Part shown: positions 7,019 through 15,187 of the stretch, in pieces
Layout of the letters: each line of letters starts with the position of its first letter
Numbering within the stretch: position 1 is the first letter of the stretch
Assembly: GCA_018668795.1 (NCBI GenBank)
Contig: JABJBD010000171.1
Location: forward strand, 1 to 24,473
Direction: 5' to 3'
Length of the DNA: 24,473 nt
Origin: Candidatus Puniceispirillum sp.
GTDB lineage: Bacteria; Pseudomonadota; Alphaproteobacteria; Puniceispirillales; Puniceispirillaceae
Made by a program: the position numbers and the translations under genes
The notes under the pieces: model-generated
Database searches by the model: none
The model's input: only the letters and a program-made list of their open reading frames with translations
What the model was told of the DNA's origin: nothing

Positions 7019-8251
7019 CTAGCGAAGAGAAGCCGCGTGAACAGGGTTTGTTGGTCTGACAAGCATCAGGCTGGCAAATAGCAAAGCGCTGGCCATAGCA
7101 AAAATAATCATCACAGATATGAAGGCATGTTCGCTAAAAGCCAGCAAAAAACCGCCTATACTAGGACCAATTGCCAAGCCAACAACCCGCGGTGTGCCGA
7201 TCCATCCTTTGGCGCGGCCATAAACATCAGCGCCAAAATAAAGATTTGTGACAAAGCCAAAAGAGACGGTCAAAATGCCGTGCCCCATGCCAAATAATGC
7301 CATGGCCACTATCGCTAGAGGCAATGTGCCAGCCAACAAGGATACCAATGAAAGAGGTATTAAAAGGCCCGCAATAAGACCCGTGATACGGGCATCTATG
7401 TGATGACCAAATTTCATCTCAACAAGCCTGCCCACAACCTGAAACGGACCATAGATGCTGGCCAGAATGACAGCAAGAAACGCATCGTCAAATTGCAACT
7501 GGAACCAGTTAACCCATAATAATGTTGTTGCCGAAAATAGAAAATATTCAAAGCCACCTGCGCTGGCGAGAATGATAATGGCGCGCTTTTCGGATATGTT
7601 TAGCAAGCTCCAGCGGAAAGGTATGCTTGGCGGGGTGCTTGGTTCTGTCGGATTATATCGCCCCTGTTTTTGTCGTGAAATCAGCCAGCTGAATCCCAAC
7701 AGTATGAAAGCCAGAACCAAGCATGCATAAAACAGCCCCAGCATGTTTGATAACGGATAGATAGATATCCAGGTGAGGGTGCTGGCGACGCCCCCATAAA
7801 ACGATATTATGGAAATATTTCTGCGCGAATTGATCTCGTCAAACTGCACCGCCGCACTGAAAGCAACTTCATAGGTGGACATGGCAAGGCCAATACCGAT
7901 CAAGACAAAGCAGAAGCCAAGCCAGTAAAAGTTGGTCAGAAAATCGAATTCCAGTGCGCCCAGTCCAAAGAACCCAACAGCACCAAGTAAAAACCCTATC
8001 TTCAGGACGTTCAGCGCGCCAAATTTGTCAGACCAACTACCCACCAGCGGTGTCAATAATGCCTGCGTTACAATGGCCAGACTTAAAATGGTCATGACCA
8101 CGGCTTCTGAGGTGTTTAGTAGGTTTGCGATATGCGTTTTAAGCGGCGCAAAAGCATAGAATAAAGCACCATAGGCGACGATCTGGCTTATGCCAAGCAT
8201 ATGCACGGGCACTTTATGCGACGAGGTGGTGGCGTTTTGATAATATGACAC
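7019..8251 (-). CDS. Major facilitator superfamily transporter
   Basis: Integral membrane protein of 410 residues with about 12 hydrophobic segments, convergent with the XRE gene. Between the second and third segments is SWSDKFGALNVLKIG, a form of the MFS cytoplasmic-loop signature (G/S-x-x-x-D-x-x-G). The second half repeats this with RLVEMKFGHHIDAR. A charged mid-loop (RQKQGRYNPTEPSTPPSIP) separates the two six-helix halves. The start is GTG 8251 with only a weak TAGG upstream; an in-frame ATG 17 codons in (MLGISQIVAYG) is possible because it begins right at the first helix. The substrate is not readable from sequence. It stands alone between convergent and divergent neighbours. Confidence 0.8.
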   Translation of the reverse strand: MSYYQNATTSSHKVPVHMLGISQIVAYGALFYAFAPLKTHIANLLNTSEAVVMTILSLAIVTQALLTPLVGSWSDKFGALNVLKIGFLLGAVGFFGLGALEFDFLTNFYWLGFCFVLIGIGLAMSTYEVAFSAAVQFDEINSRRNISIISFYGGVASTLTWISIYPLSNMLGLFYACLVLAFILLGFSWLISRQKQGRYNPTEPSTPPSIPFRWSLLNISEKRAIIILASAGGFEYFLFSATTLLWVNWFQLQFDDAFLAVILASIYGPFQVVGRLVEMKFGHHIDARITGLIAGLLIPLSLVSLLAGTLPLAIVAMALFGMGHGILTVSFGFVTNLYFGADVYGRAKGWIGTPRVVGLAIGPSIGGFLLAFSEHAFISVMIIFAMASALLFASLMLVRPTNPVHAASLR

Positions 8252-8409
8252 AGTTTTACATGCCTAGAAACGAAATTAGCAATAAAGCATACAACAGTTT
8301 ATTAGTAATATTCTGGAAAATGCAACAAAGGGCTTAGTTGGTGTCATATATGTTGCAAAGGCGTTTACTTCATATACGAATTTTAGCGCAGAATTCATTC
8401 CGCTTGCTA

Positions 8410-8415
8410 TATAAT
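8410..8415 (+). promoter_or_regulatory. Candidate -10 element upstream of the hydrolase gene
   Basis: A perfect TATAAT lies 93 bp before the ATG at 8508, in the 256-bp divergent spacer between the MFS and hydrolase genes. No convincing -35 element is found at 16-18 bp upstream, so this is only a candidate. Nothing else is seen in the spacer. Confidence 0.3.
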
Positions 8416-8507
8416 GTCGGCATCGGTTCAGGACATGAAATCGAAGGTAACAGAGCGGCTGGACAGATTTATCAACGTAGTAGGAAGCAGAAAAGGATAT
8501 CTATATA

Positions 8508-9191
8508 ATGGACTATATATTCACCCCAGCACCACAAGTTAGCCTGCCTATAAGGGGAACAGATGCCCAGTTTCCAGTGCGTCGAATCTATTGTATTGGT
8601 CGTAATTATGCGGATCATGCGATTGAGATGGGGCATGATCCGGATCGGGAAGCGCCCTTCTTTTTCCAGAAAAATGCTCAGAATATTGATGTCAGTGGTG
8701 AATTTCCCTATCCACCGCAAACAAGTGATGTGCATCATGAAATTGAACTGGTGGTCGCGCTGAAAAGTGGCGGGGCGAACATAAGTGAAACTGATGCAAT
8801 GCAACATGTATATGGATATGCAGTTGCGCTCGATATGACGCGTCGTGATTTGCAAGGTGAAGCAAAGAAGACAGGTCGGCCATGGGAGATTGGCAAGGCT
8901 TTTGAACGTTCTGCCCCGATGAGTGCGTTAGTCCCTGCCGTTGATACTGGATATCTGGATGCAGGGCGCATATCGCTCAGCATTAATGGTGATATACGTC
9001 AGGAAGGCGATTTGAATCAGATGATATGGAAGGTGCCAGAAATGATTTCCTATCTGTCACGCTTTTACGACATTGCGGCTGGTGATTTGATTATGTCTGG
9101 TACGCCTGCGGGTGTTGGTCCCGTTGAAAAAGGCGATATTCTGACAGGTGACATTGATGGACTTGACACCTTAGTGACAACAGTTGTCTGA
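8508..9191 (+). CDS. Fumarylacetoacetate hydrolase family protein (acylpyruvase / fumarylpyruvate hydrolase type)
   Basis: Cytoplasmic hydrolase of 227 residues with the single-domain FAH fold, which cleaves C-C bonds of acylpyruvates or decarboxylates oxaloacetate. The domain opens with RIYCIGRNYADHAIEMG. Metal ligands are visible as Glu78 and Glu80 in HHEIELVVAL and Asp109 in VALDMTRRD; Lys55 in FFFQKNAQ and the end motif MSGTPAGVGPV are also typical. The resemblance is closest to bacterial fumarylpyruvate hydrolases and FAHD1-like acylpyruvases. No gentisate dioxygenase is nearby, so the substrate stays open. AAAAGGA upstream of ATG 8508 serves as ribosome site. The next gene, an anion exporter, begins 46 bp later. 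Confidence 0.88.
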   Translation: MDYIFTPAPQVSLPIRGTDAQFPVRRIYCIGRNYADHAIEMGHDPDREAPFFFQKNAQNIDVSGEFPYPPQTSDVHHEIELVVALKSGGANISETDAMQHVYGYAVALDMTRRDLQGEAKKTGRPWEIGKAFERSAPMSALVPAVDTGYLDAGRISLSINGDIRQEGDLNQMIWKVPEMISYLSRFYDIAAGDLIMSGTPAGVGPVEKGDILTGDIDGLDTLVTTVV

Positions 9192-9237
9192 GGTGACCAA
9201 AGTGAATGCGCAATGATAATGAAAAGGGAAAACAGGT

Positions 9238-10008
9238 ATGACTGATTCTCTTATGGCGTCTTTGCTACCGTCACTTGATCCGTATATCATTGGAACGATA
9301 ATCGCCATTTTTCTGGTATCGGGGATCGTCAAAGGGTTTCTGGGGCTTGGGTTGCCAGCGGCGGCAATGGCACTTTTGACTTTGATAATGGAGCCGACTG
9401 AAGCCATCGCATTGCTTACATTGCCGATCGTTGTCACGAATTTTTATCAATTCGCACGATCAGAAGATCGTTTGCAAACAGCCCGACGTTATAAAATCTT
9501 TGCACTAGCTACCATTGTCAGCATCTTTGTAACCGCATGGCATATCACTGCTTTTCCGACAGATGTTCTGACTATTGTAATAGGTGTGGCGATGATTACT
9601 TTTGCAGCACAGTCATTGTTTGGATTGTCATTTAGCATTGGGCCTGGCATTAGCTGGCAGGTGGCTGCTGGGACTATATCAGGGATTCTTGGTGGGTTGA
9701 GCTCAATCTGGTCACCTCCAGTGGCGATGTATTTAATAGCGCGTAAAACACCTAAAGAGGCGTTTATTGCGGCGACAGGTTTCCTGTTTCTTGCGGGTAG
9801 TTTTCCGCTTGCTTTGGGTTTGTTCATGTCAGGTGTGCTGACAATGGTTGCTGTCATAAAATCACTTATGGGGCTTGGGGCGACGCTGATCGGATTCCGG
9901 ATTGGCGAAATGCTACGCGCGCATATTTCACAAGATGCTTTTCGTAAAGCTGTATTGATAGCGTTTCTGATTATGGGCGCACGCCTAGTTGTGAATGGGA
10001 TAGTCTAG
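9238..10008 (+). CDS. TauE/SafE (TSUP) family membrane transporter
   Basis: Integral membrane protein of 256 residues with about eight hydrophobic segments and the two-half layout of the TSUP family, which exports sulfite, sulfoacetate or other organic anions. The first half holds SGIVKGFLGLGLPAAAMALL, the second ISGILGGLSSIWSPPVAMYL, the repeated Gly/Pro motifs of the family. The ATG at 9238 follows a purine-rich AAAAGGGAAAACAGGT. It lies in tandem between the FAH hydrolase and a class V PLP enzyme, suggesting export of an acidic product or a C-S cleavage product. The actual anion is unknown. Confidence 0.85.
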   Translation: MTDSLMASLLPSLDPYIIGTIIAIFLVSGIVKGFLGLGLPAAAMALLTLIMEPTEAIALLTLPIVVTNFYQFARSEDRLQTARRYKIFALATIVSIFVTAWHITAFPTDVLTIVIGVAMITFAAQSLFGLSFSIGPGISWQVAAGTISGILGGLSSIWSPPVAMYLIARKTPKEAFIAATGFLFLAGSFPLALGLFMSGVLTMVAVIKSLMGLGATLIGFRIGEMLRAHISQDAFRKAVLIAFLIMGARLVVNGIV

Positions 10009-10126
10009 TCATTCTTTCGCCTAAACTTATCTGTGAACAGCTTTTACAACGTGCCAGCTATATTGTTTTATGATAATGTAATCGCGTTAATAACCGTTAC
10101 CCTATATATTTAGAAAGTGTATCGTG

Positions 10127-11380
10127 ATGCCAACAATTACCAGCGACATGTTGAATAATATCCGTGATAAATTTGCCCAGGTTGATCATTGCCCAGTGCA
10201 AGGCGCGCGCGTGTTTTTTGAAAATGCTGGTGGTGCGCTTACGTTGAATTCTGTCGTCGAAAGCGCGCAAAAATATGCTGCTATTCCTGATAATCAGGGA
10301 CGCGATAATCCCGGGTCGCATGAACTGGTACGTGTCATTAACAAAGCCAAGGATGATATGCGGGCAATGATGAATGCCTCAACTGGACAGTTTTTTGTTG
10401 GCGAGAGTGGCACCGAACTTTTATTCCGTCTGATTATGAACGCCTGTTTGGGTGTTGCGCCTGATGGAATCGTTCTGGGGTCAACAGTTGAGCATCCAGC
10501 GACGCGAAGTGCCTGTGGTCGCTGGTCAAAAATAAGTAATAATAAGCATGTTCTGATTCCGCATAATGATGAAAAAGGTCTGGTGACTGCCACAGATTAT
10601 GCAAACTTTGTCACCAAAGATACGCGTGTGGCGACCATTCTTCATACATCACCTGTGACAGGAATGGGCATGGATGTCAGTGCCATTTCGGCCGCCATTC
10701 GCGCTGTATCACCGGATTGCTTTATCATAGTCGATGGGATTCAGCATGCAGCGCATGGCATGATTGATATCGATAAGTACGACGTTGATGGCTATGTCAT
10801 ATCACCCTATAAAATGTTTTCACGGCATGGCTATGGCCTAGCCTGGATTTCAGATAGGCTGACAGCGCTGCCGCATGATTCACTGTCCGGAGGACCAGAG
10901 GATAACTGGGAAATGGGTACCCGTGATACGGGAGCCTATGCAGCGCTTTCAGAAGTTGCTGATTATCTGGAATGGTTAGGTGGTCAGGTTTCAAGCGATG
11001 CAGATCGCCGGGGTAAATTTGTTGCGGCTGGACAAGCCATACATGCACATGAGGCAACGCTGACGGATGCCATGATTCATGGCACCGGCAATTTGCCCGG
11101 GCTTGCCGATATGGAAAAGGTGCATATTATCGGCGGTGTCGAAAATGCTGCGCGAGAAGGGCTTGTGTCTGTCTATGTCGATGGGATTGCGTCGGCAGAT
11201 GTGGTCAGTAGCCTTAACGAGCAGGGCATTCGCACGCATCTGCGTAAAGCCGATCATTATTCAGGTAATATACTTGATCCGCTTGGGCTGGATGGTTGTG
11301 TGCGTGTATCCATGTGCCATTACAATAGCGTGCATGAAGTTGCACAATTCCTGACAGTGATGAAAGATATTTCGGCATAG
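10127..11380 (+). CDS. Class V aminotransferase / cysteine desulfurase-like PLP enzyme
   Basis: PLP-dependent fold-type I enzyme of 417 residues. Asp203 (IIVDGIQHAAHG) would pair with the PLP ring nitrogen and Lys229 in GYVISPYKMFSRHG would form the Schiff base. FFENAGGALT near the N-terminus and GTRDTGAYAAL in the second half are family features. The His in DGIQHAAHG resembles that of selenocysteine lyase/CsdA-like enzymes, but no obvious catalytic Cys loop of group I or II desulfurases was identified. It could be an aminotransferase, lyase or desulfurase. ATG 10127 follows a GTG at 10124; ribosome site weak. The gap of 118 bp after the TSUP gene may hold its own promoter. It converges with livF. 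Confidence 0.8.
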   Translation: MPTITSDMLNNIRDKFAQVDHCPVQGARVFFENAGGALTLNSVVESAQKYAAIPDNQGRDNPGSHELVRVINKAKDDMRAMMNASTGQFFVGESGTELLFRLIMNACLGVAPDGIVLGSTVEHPATRSACGRWSKISNNKHVLIPHNDEKGLVTATDYANFVTKDTRVATILHTSPVTGMGMDVSAISAAIRAVSPDCFIIVDGIQHAAHGMIDIDKYDVDGYVISPYKMFSRHGYGLAWISDRLTALPHDSLSGGPEDNWEMGTRDTGAYAALSEVADYLEWLGGQVSSDADRRGKFVAAGQAIHAHEATLTDAMIHGTGNLPGLADMEKVHIIGGVENAAREGLVSVYVDGIASADVVSSLNEQGIRTHLRKADHYSGNILDPLGLDGCVRVSMCHYNSVHEVAQFLTVMKDISA

Positions 11381-11422
11381 GCGATGTTACGCCCATGCCG
11401 AGAGATTGGATTGGTGTTGCTA

Positions 11423-11439
11423 AATCCCTTTTGGGGATT
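11423..11439. terminator. Short hairpin in convergent spacer
   Basis: AATCCC (11423-11428) and GGGATT (11434-11439) form a 6-bp stem with a TTTTG loop between the convergent class V enzyme and livF genes. No long T tract follows on either strand. It may contribute to termination from both sides. Confidence 0.3.
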
Positions 11440-11445
11440 GCTATA

Positions 11446-12411
11446 TCAGCCGCCGAGGAACAGTCTGCCTACGTCTGGATTTTCAAGCAATTTATTGCCT
11501 TCATCAGCGATCGCGGTCTCACCAGACACAAGGACATAGCCAATATCGGCAAAGGCCAGACCTTTCTTTGCGTTCTGTTCAACCATGATGATGGTTTTGC
11601 CATCTTTGCGCTGTAAATCTTCAAGGATTTCAAACACCATATCGATAAAGCGCGGTTCCAGACCAATTGAAGGCTCATCAACCAGTAATACTTTGGGTTG
11701 CATGACCAATGCTCTGGATATTTCAAGAAGACGACGTTCACCACCTGACAGAACGCCCGCAGGCTTATTACGGCGTTCAGCAAGACGGCTATATTTATCA
11801 AACACCATTTCGGCGGCGGCCTTTGCCTCGACAGGCTTGTCTTTCAGAAACCCACCCATAAGTAGATTTTCTTCAACAGTCATTTGCGGAAAGACGGATT
11901 TATCCTGCAAGATATAGGCAATGCCAGCATCGGATAATTTTTGCGAAGGCGTAAGGCGTGTGACATCTGTGTCGCCAACCGTGATTGAGCCTGAGAAAAT
12001 ATTGGTGAAGCCAAAGATCGAATGCAAAACAGTTGATTTGCCAGCGCCGTTAGGCCCAATCAGGCAAAGTGACTGCCCCTGACCAATCCGCAGATTGAAG
12101 TCATGCAGAATTTCCATTTTACCATAACCAGCACGCAGGTTATTGATGCTGAGAAATGAGTTATTGTCTGCAAGGGTTTCAAGCGCACCAATCTTTGGTG
12201 CTGATGCCGATATTGACGCAGCTTCCTTGGCAATTTGATCGACTGACATGACGACATCGACACCACCAGACCCATAGCCGCTAACACCTTTGCCAGACTT
12301 TGCGCTGGCTTTCTTGGCAGCAGCTGCTTTTTTAGGTGCAGCTGTCTTTTTGGCAGTGGCTTTTTTTGAACTAGCCTTTTTTGTAGTTTTCTTTTCGGTA
12401 CGCTGGGCCAT
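11446..12411 (-). CDS. livF: Liv-type ABC transporter ATP-binding protein (LivF) with lysine-rich N-terminal extension
   Basis: Cytoplasmic ATPase powering the Liv-type importer, 321 residues versus about 230-240 usual. The ABC core starts near residue 86: Walker A GPNGAGKST at 119-127, signature LSGGE at 221-225, Walker B VLLVDEP at 241-247. The first 85 residues are extra. Residues 1-42 contain 14 lysines, with KK doublets at 7-8, 11-12, 16-17, 21-22, 27-28 and 33-34 among Ala/Ser/Thr, like a histone-H1 or AlgP tail. Residues 43-85 form a Gly/Ala linker. The full start is supported by GGAGG 6 nt upstream, embedded in the livG end codons, and by a one-base TGATG overlap with livG. An inner Met55 is possible but has no better site. 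The tail's role is unknown. Confidence 0.9.
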   Translation of the reverse strand: MAQRTEKKTTKKASSKKATAKKTAAPKKAAAAKKASAKSGKGVSGYGSGGVDVVMSVDQIAKEAASISASAPKIGALETLADNNSFLSINNLRAGYGKMEILHDFNLRIGQGQSLCLIGPNGAGKSTVLHSIFGFTNIFSGSITVGDTDVTRLTPSQKLSDAGIAYILQDKSVFPQMTVEENLLMGGFLKDKPVEAKAAAEMVFDKYSRLAERRNKPAGVLSGGERRLLEISRALVMQPKVLLVDEPSIGLEPRFIDMVFEILEDLQRKDGKTIIMVEQNAKKGLAFADIGYVLVSGETAIADEGNKLLENPDVGRLFLGG

Positions 12412-13157
12412 CAGTGACCTCCCAAATATGCATCAATCACGCGTTGATCGTTTTGTAGTTCAGATGGCTTGCCTTCGGCCAGCATCTGGCCGTTCGACAG
12501 GCAATAGATATGTGAGGCAAGATTCATAATGACGCGCATATTATGCTCAATTACGCATAAGGTAATGCCAAGTTCTTCATTGGCACGGCGTAATCTGTCG
12601 ATCAAACCGTTGATCAAGGTTGGGTTGATACCAGCTGTCGGTTCATCAAGCAGAAGCGCCTTTGGCTCATTCATCAAGGCCATTGCCAGTTCCAGCAGTT
12701 TTTGCTGGCCAAATGATAAATCGCCTGAAATCAGATTGCGCTTTGAATAGAGACCGACAAATTCCAGAAGATGTTCGGCACGTTCGCGGATTTCGCCTTT
12801 GCGGCTGGCAAAGACAGACACTTTGGAATCTGGACGATGCGAGACTGAAATCTGCATATTATCCACGCAGTCCATTTTATTGTAAATGCGGGTCTGCTGA
12901 AACGTCCGCAACATGCCAAGTCGTGCAATATCACCAACGCGCAATTTCGAAATTTCATCACCATCAAATGAGATCGATCCAGTATCAATCGGGTGGTAAC
13001 CCACTATCGAATTGAACAAGGTTGTTTTGCCACATCCGTTAGGCCCGATGATGCCGGTGATTGAACCACGCTCAACTTTCATGGTTATATCCACGTTGGC
13101 TTTTACGCCGCCATAGGATTTGGACACATTTTTTACCTCAATAATCGGATCGCTCAT
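12411..13157 (-). CDS. livG: Liv-type ABC transporter ATP-binding protein (LivG)
   Basis: Second ATPase of the branched-chain-amino-acid-type importer, 248 residues, usual length. Walker A is GPNGCGKTT, the signature is LSFGQQKLLELA, and Walker B is ALLLDEPTAGINP. The extra LivG region between Walker A and the signature (ISVSHRPDSKVSVFASRKGEIRER) is present. The C-terminus ends YLGGH. The gene overlaps livM by 4 bp upstream and livF by 1 bp downstream, indicating translational coupling. It would form a heterodimer with LivF beneath the LivH/LivM channel. Confidence 0.93.
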   Translation of the reverse strand: MSDPIIEVKNVSKSYGGVKANVDITMKVERGSITGIIGPNGCGKTTLFNSIVGYHPIDTGSISFDGDEISKLRVGDIARLGMLRTFQQTRIYNKMDCVDNMQISVSHRPDSKVSVFASRKGEIRERAEHLLEFVGLYSKRNLISGDLSFGQQKLLELAMALMNEPKALLLDEPTAGINPTLINGLIDRLRRANEELGITLCVIEHNMRVIMNLASHIYCLSNGQMLAEGKPSELQNDQRVIDAYLGGH

Positions 13158-14218
13158 TTGGCGTCTCCTTCACTCTTGGCGTCAGCCTGTGTGCCTGATG
13201 GATCAACCACTATGCCGAATCGTTCTGGGAACTTGTCCTGCAACCAGCCCATTATACCTTGCTGGAAATAAACAATATTGATGATCAATATTAATCCCAG
13301 TGCAATCCATTGCAGATTCAAAAGATAGGTCCATGTAGTTTCCTTGACGACATGGAAAAGGATAGCACCCAGTACAGGTCCCCATAATGTCCCTTTGCCA
13401 CCCAGCAAAACCATAGCCACCATAAAAATACCAAAAGTTGGAATTGGATAAGCAACTTCTTTATCGATAAAGCCTGCCATGTTTCCAGCAACAGCACCAA
13501 TACAGCCCATGAAGAAGGCGGCTATGCCCCAACCGATTCTTTTGTAGATGAGGGTCGGGATGCCCATAGCTTCGGCTTTGTCTTCGTCATCGCGAATGGC
13601 ATTAATAGCCAGACCGAATTGGGTCGAATAAAGCCAGCGCAAGAGAAAGTGAGCCGCGACGGCAAACAGGAAACAAAGTATGTAGAAGAAGGTTGATCTG
13701 AATTCAATATCGCCAGGGAATAACGGCATTGAAATACCCGACGCGCCACCAACATAATCGACGGTGATCGTGATTTCGGCCGCGGCAATGGCAAGACCAA
13801 GTGAACCAATAGCAAAATATGGTCCACGTAGCCCAAACATGAATGAACTGAAAATGATCGAAAGAATCAATGCAACCAGACCGGCGCATATAATTCCAAG
13901 ATACAGGCCAAGAAAATATTCATTATCGGTGAATTCTGGTTTGATTGAGCCCATCGCAGATGTGTATTCGCCCATACCACCTTCATAGAATATGGAAATC
14001 TGGACAATCGCCGATACATACATGCCCACCCCAAAAAAGGTGATGTTGCCTAGCGAATTATAGCCCATCTGACCACCAAGTGTGTCCCAGGTAGATGCCA
14101 TCAGCACCATCATCCATAAATAGGCGATAGACAATGTGTAATCTGGAAACAGAATGGGGCCAAAAATCCCCAGAACCCCAAGTGCTCCATAGGTTATCAG
14201 GTTATTAGATTTGATCAT
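13154..14218 (-). CDS. livM: Liv-type ABC transporter permease (LivM)
   Basis: Inner-membrane permease of 354 residues with about ten hydrophobic segments. The conserved coupling region reads AINAIRDDEDKAEAMGIPTLIYKR, the EAA-like loop typical of LivM that docks to the ATPases. GPYFAIGSLGLAIAAAEI and LLGGKGTLWGPVLGA are also characteristic. It overlaps livH and livG by 4 bp on each side. The C-terminal tail after PERFGIVVDPSG is polar and variable. Confidence 0.92.
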   Translation of the reverse strand: MIKSNNLITYGALGVLGIFGPILFPDYTLSIAYLWMMVLMASTWDTLGGQMGYNSLGNITFFGVGMYVSAIVQISIFYEGGMGEYTSAMGSIKPEFTDNEYFLGLYLGIICAGLVALILSIIFSSFMFGLRGPYFAIGSLGLAIAAAEITITVDYVGGASGISMPLFPGDIEFRSTFFYILCFLFAVAAHFLLRWLYSTQFGLAINAIRDDEDKAEAMGIPTLIYKRIGWGIAAFFMGCIGAVAGNMAGFIDKEVAYPIPTFGIFMVAMVLLGGKGTLWGPVLGAILFHVVKETTWTYLLNLQWIALGLILIINIVYFQQGIMGWLQDKFPERFGIVVDPSGTQADAKSEGDAK

Positions 14219-15120
14219 TTTACTACCTGTCTATTTCTTCGCATTGAGATTTGACGCCAGATAAGGACGAGAAGCAGAATGCTTACTGGGGCCGCCACTT
14301 CATAAGCGGTACCCATAATCATTCCGGTGTATTTTTCGAAAAGACCAATGCCAAAACCAGCACTGATCACACCTGGCAGATTACCAAGCCCGGCGGCCGT
14401 AACGATGGCAAAGGTGCGCACCGAATAGGTGATGCCGTAGAATGGCTGGATGACCCAGATAATGGAAACCAGAACACCTGCCGCCCCACAAAGCGCCGCA
14501 TTAAAAGCAAAGGTGAAAGCATATACGCGGTCGGTATCGATACCAAGAACGCGTGCCGCTCTTGCGTCTTGCGCTGTGGCACGAATGGCTTGACCTGTGC
14601 GTGATTTTTTCATGAATAAAATAACAGTGACTGCGATAATAGCGGCCATAATCAATGAAATAATTTTGGATGATGGAATTGTGACCATACCATCGAAGGC
14701 TTCATAGACAGGAAGCTCCATATCGATTGTCTGAACTTCTGGACCAAAAATGAGATTCATGACCTGTTGCATAAGAAGTGACAAACCAAAGGTTGCCAAC
14801 AAAGACACGAACATGTCTTGGTCAATAATACGGCGTATCATCACGACATAGACAACCCAGCCATAAATAAACATGGTCACGATAACGATTGCCATTGTCA
14901 GCGCCAAATGAACGTTAGCACTCGTTAAGGCAAGCGCCATATATCCGCCCATAATGACAAAGTCGCCCTGTGCCAGATTTTTGATATTCATGACGCCCCA
15001 TACCAACGCCAAACCATAAGCACTAAGGGCGAAGACGGCGCCAACAAAGATACCTTCCAAGATGATTTGGATGTTGATCACTGGCGCCCAAACAAACAGT
15101 AATTGCAGATTGTCTAGCAT
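14215..15120 (-). CDS. livH: Liv-type ABC transporter permease (LivH)
   Basis: Inner-membrane permease of 301 residues with about eight hydrophobic segments. IILEGIFVGAVFALSAYGLALVWGVMNI and NLAQGDFVIMGGYMA are hallmark LivH N-terminal features. The coupling loop is RTGQAIRATAQDARAARVLGID, and GLGNLPGVISAGFGIGLFEKY follows. It begins 67 bp after the binding-protein gene, with a strong hairpin in between, and overlaps livM by 4 bp. Together with LivM it forms the channel. Substrate specificity comes from the binding protein. Confidence 0.92.
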   Translation of the reverse strand: MLDNLQLLFVWAPVINIQIILEGIFVGAVFALSAYGLALVWGVMNIKNLAQGDFVIMGGYMALALTSANVHLALTMAIVIVTMFIYGWVVYVVMIRRIIDQDMFVSLLATFGLSLLMQQVMNLIFGPEVQTIDMELPVYEAFDGMVTIPSSKIISLIMAAIIAVTVILFMKKSRTGQAIRATAQDARAARVLGIDTDRVYAFTFAFNAALCGAAGVLVSIIWVIQPFYGITYSVRTFAIVTAAGLGNLPGVISAGFGIGLFEKYTGMIMGTAYEVAAPVSILLLVLIWRQISMRRNRQVVK

Positions 15121-15148
15121 AAATTGCTCCGGGATGAGTGACTGCAGA

Positions 15149-15179
15149 AAAGGGAAGAAAGACCAGCTTTCTTCCCTTT
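15149..15179 (-). terminator. Strong stem-loop between binding-protein gene and livHMGF
   Basis: A 13-bp perfect stem (15149-15161 pairing with 15167-15179) encloses a 5-nt loop in the 67-bp spacer. On the minus strand, the direction of the operon, only a short T run follows. On the plus strand, a T-rich stretch (15181-15189) follows. It probably acts as a partial terminator or mRNA stabiliser, so that the binding protein is made in excess over the permease and ATPases. Confidence 0.65.
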
Positions 15180-15187
15180 CTTATTTT

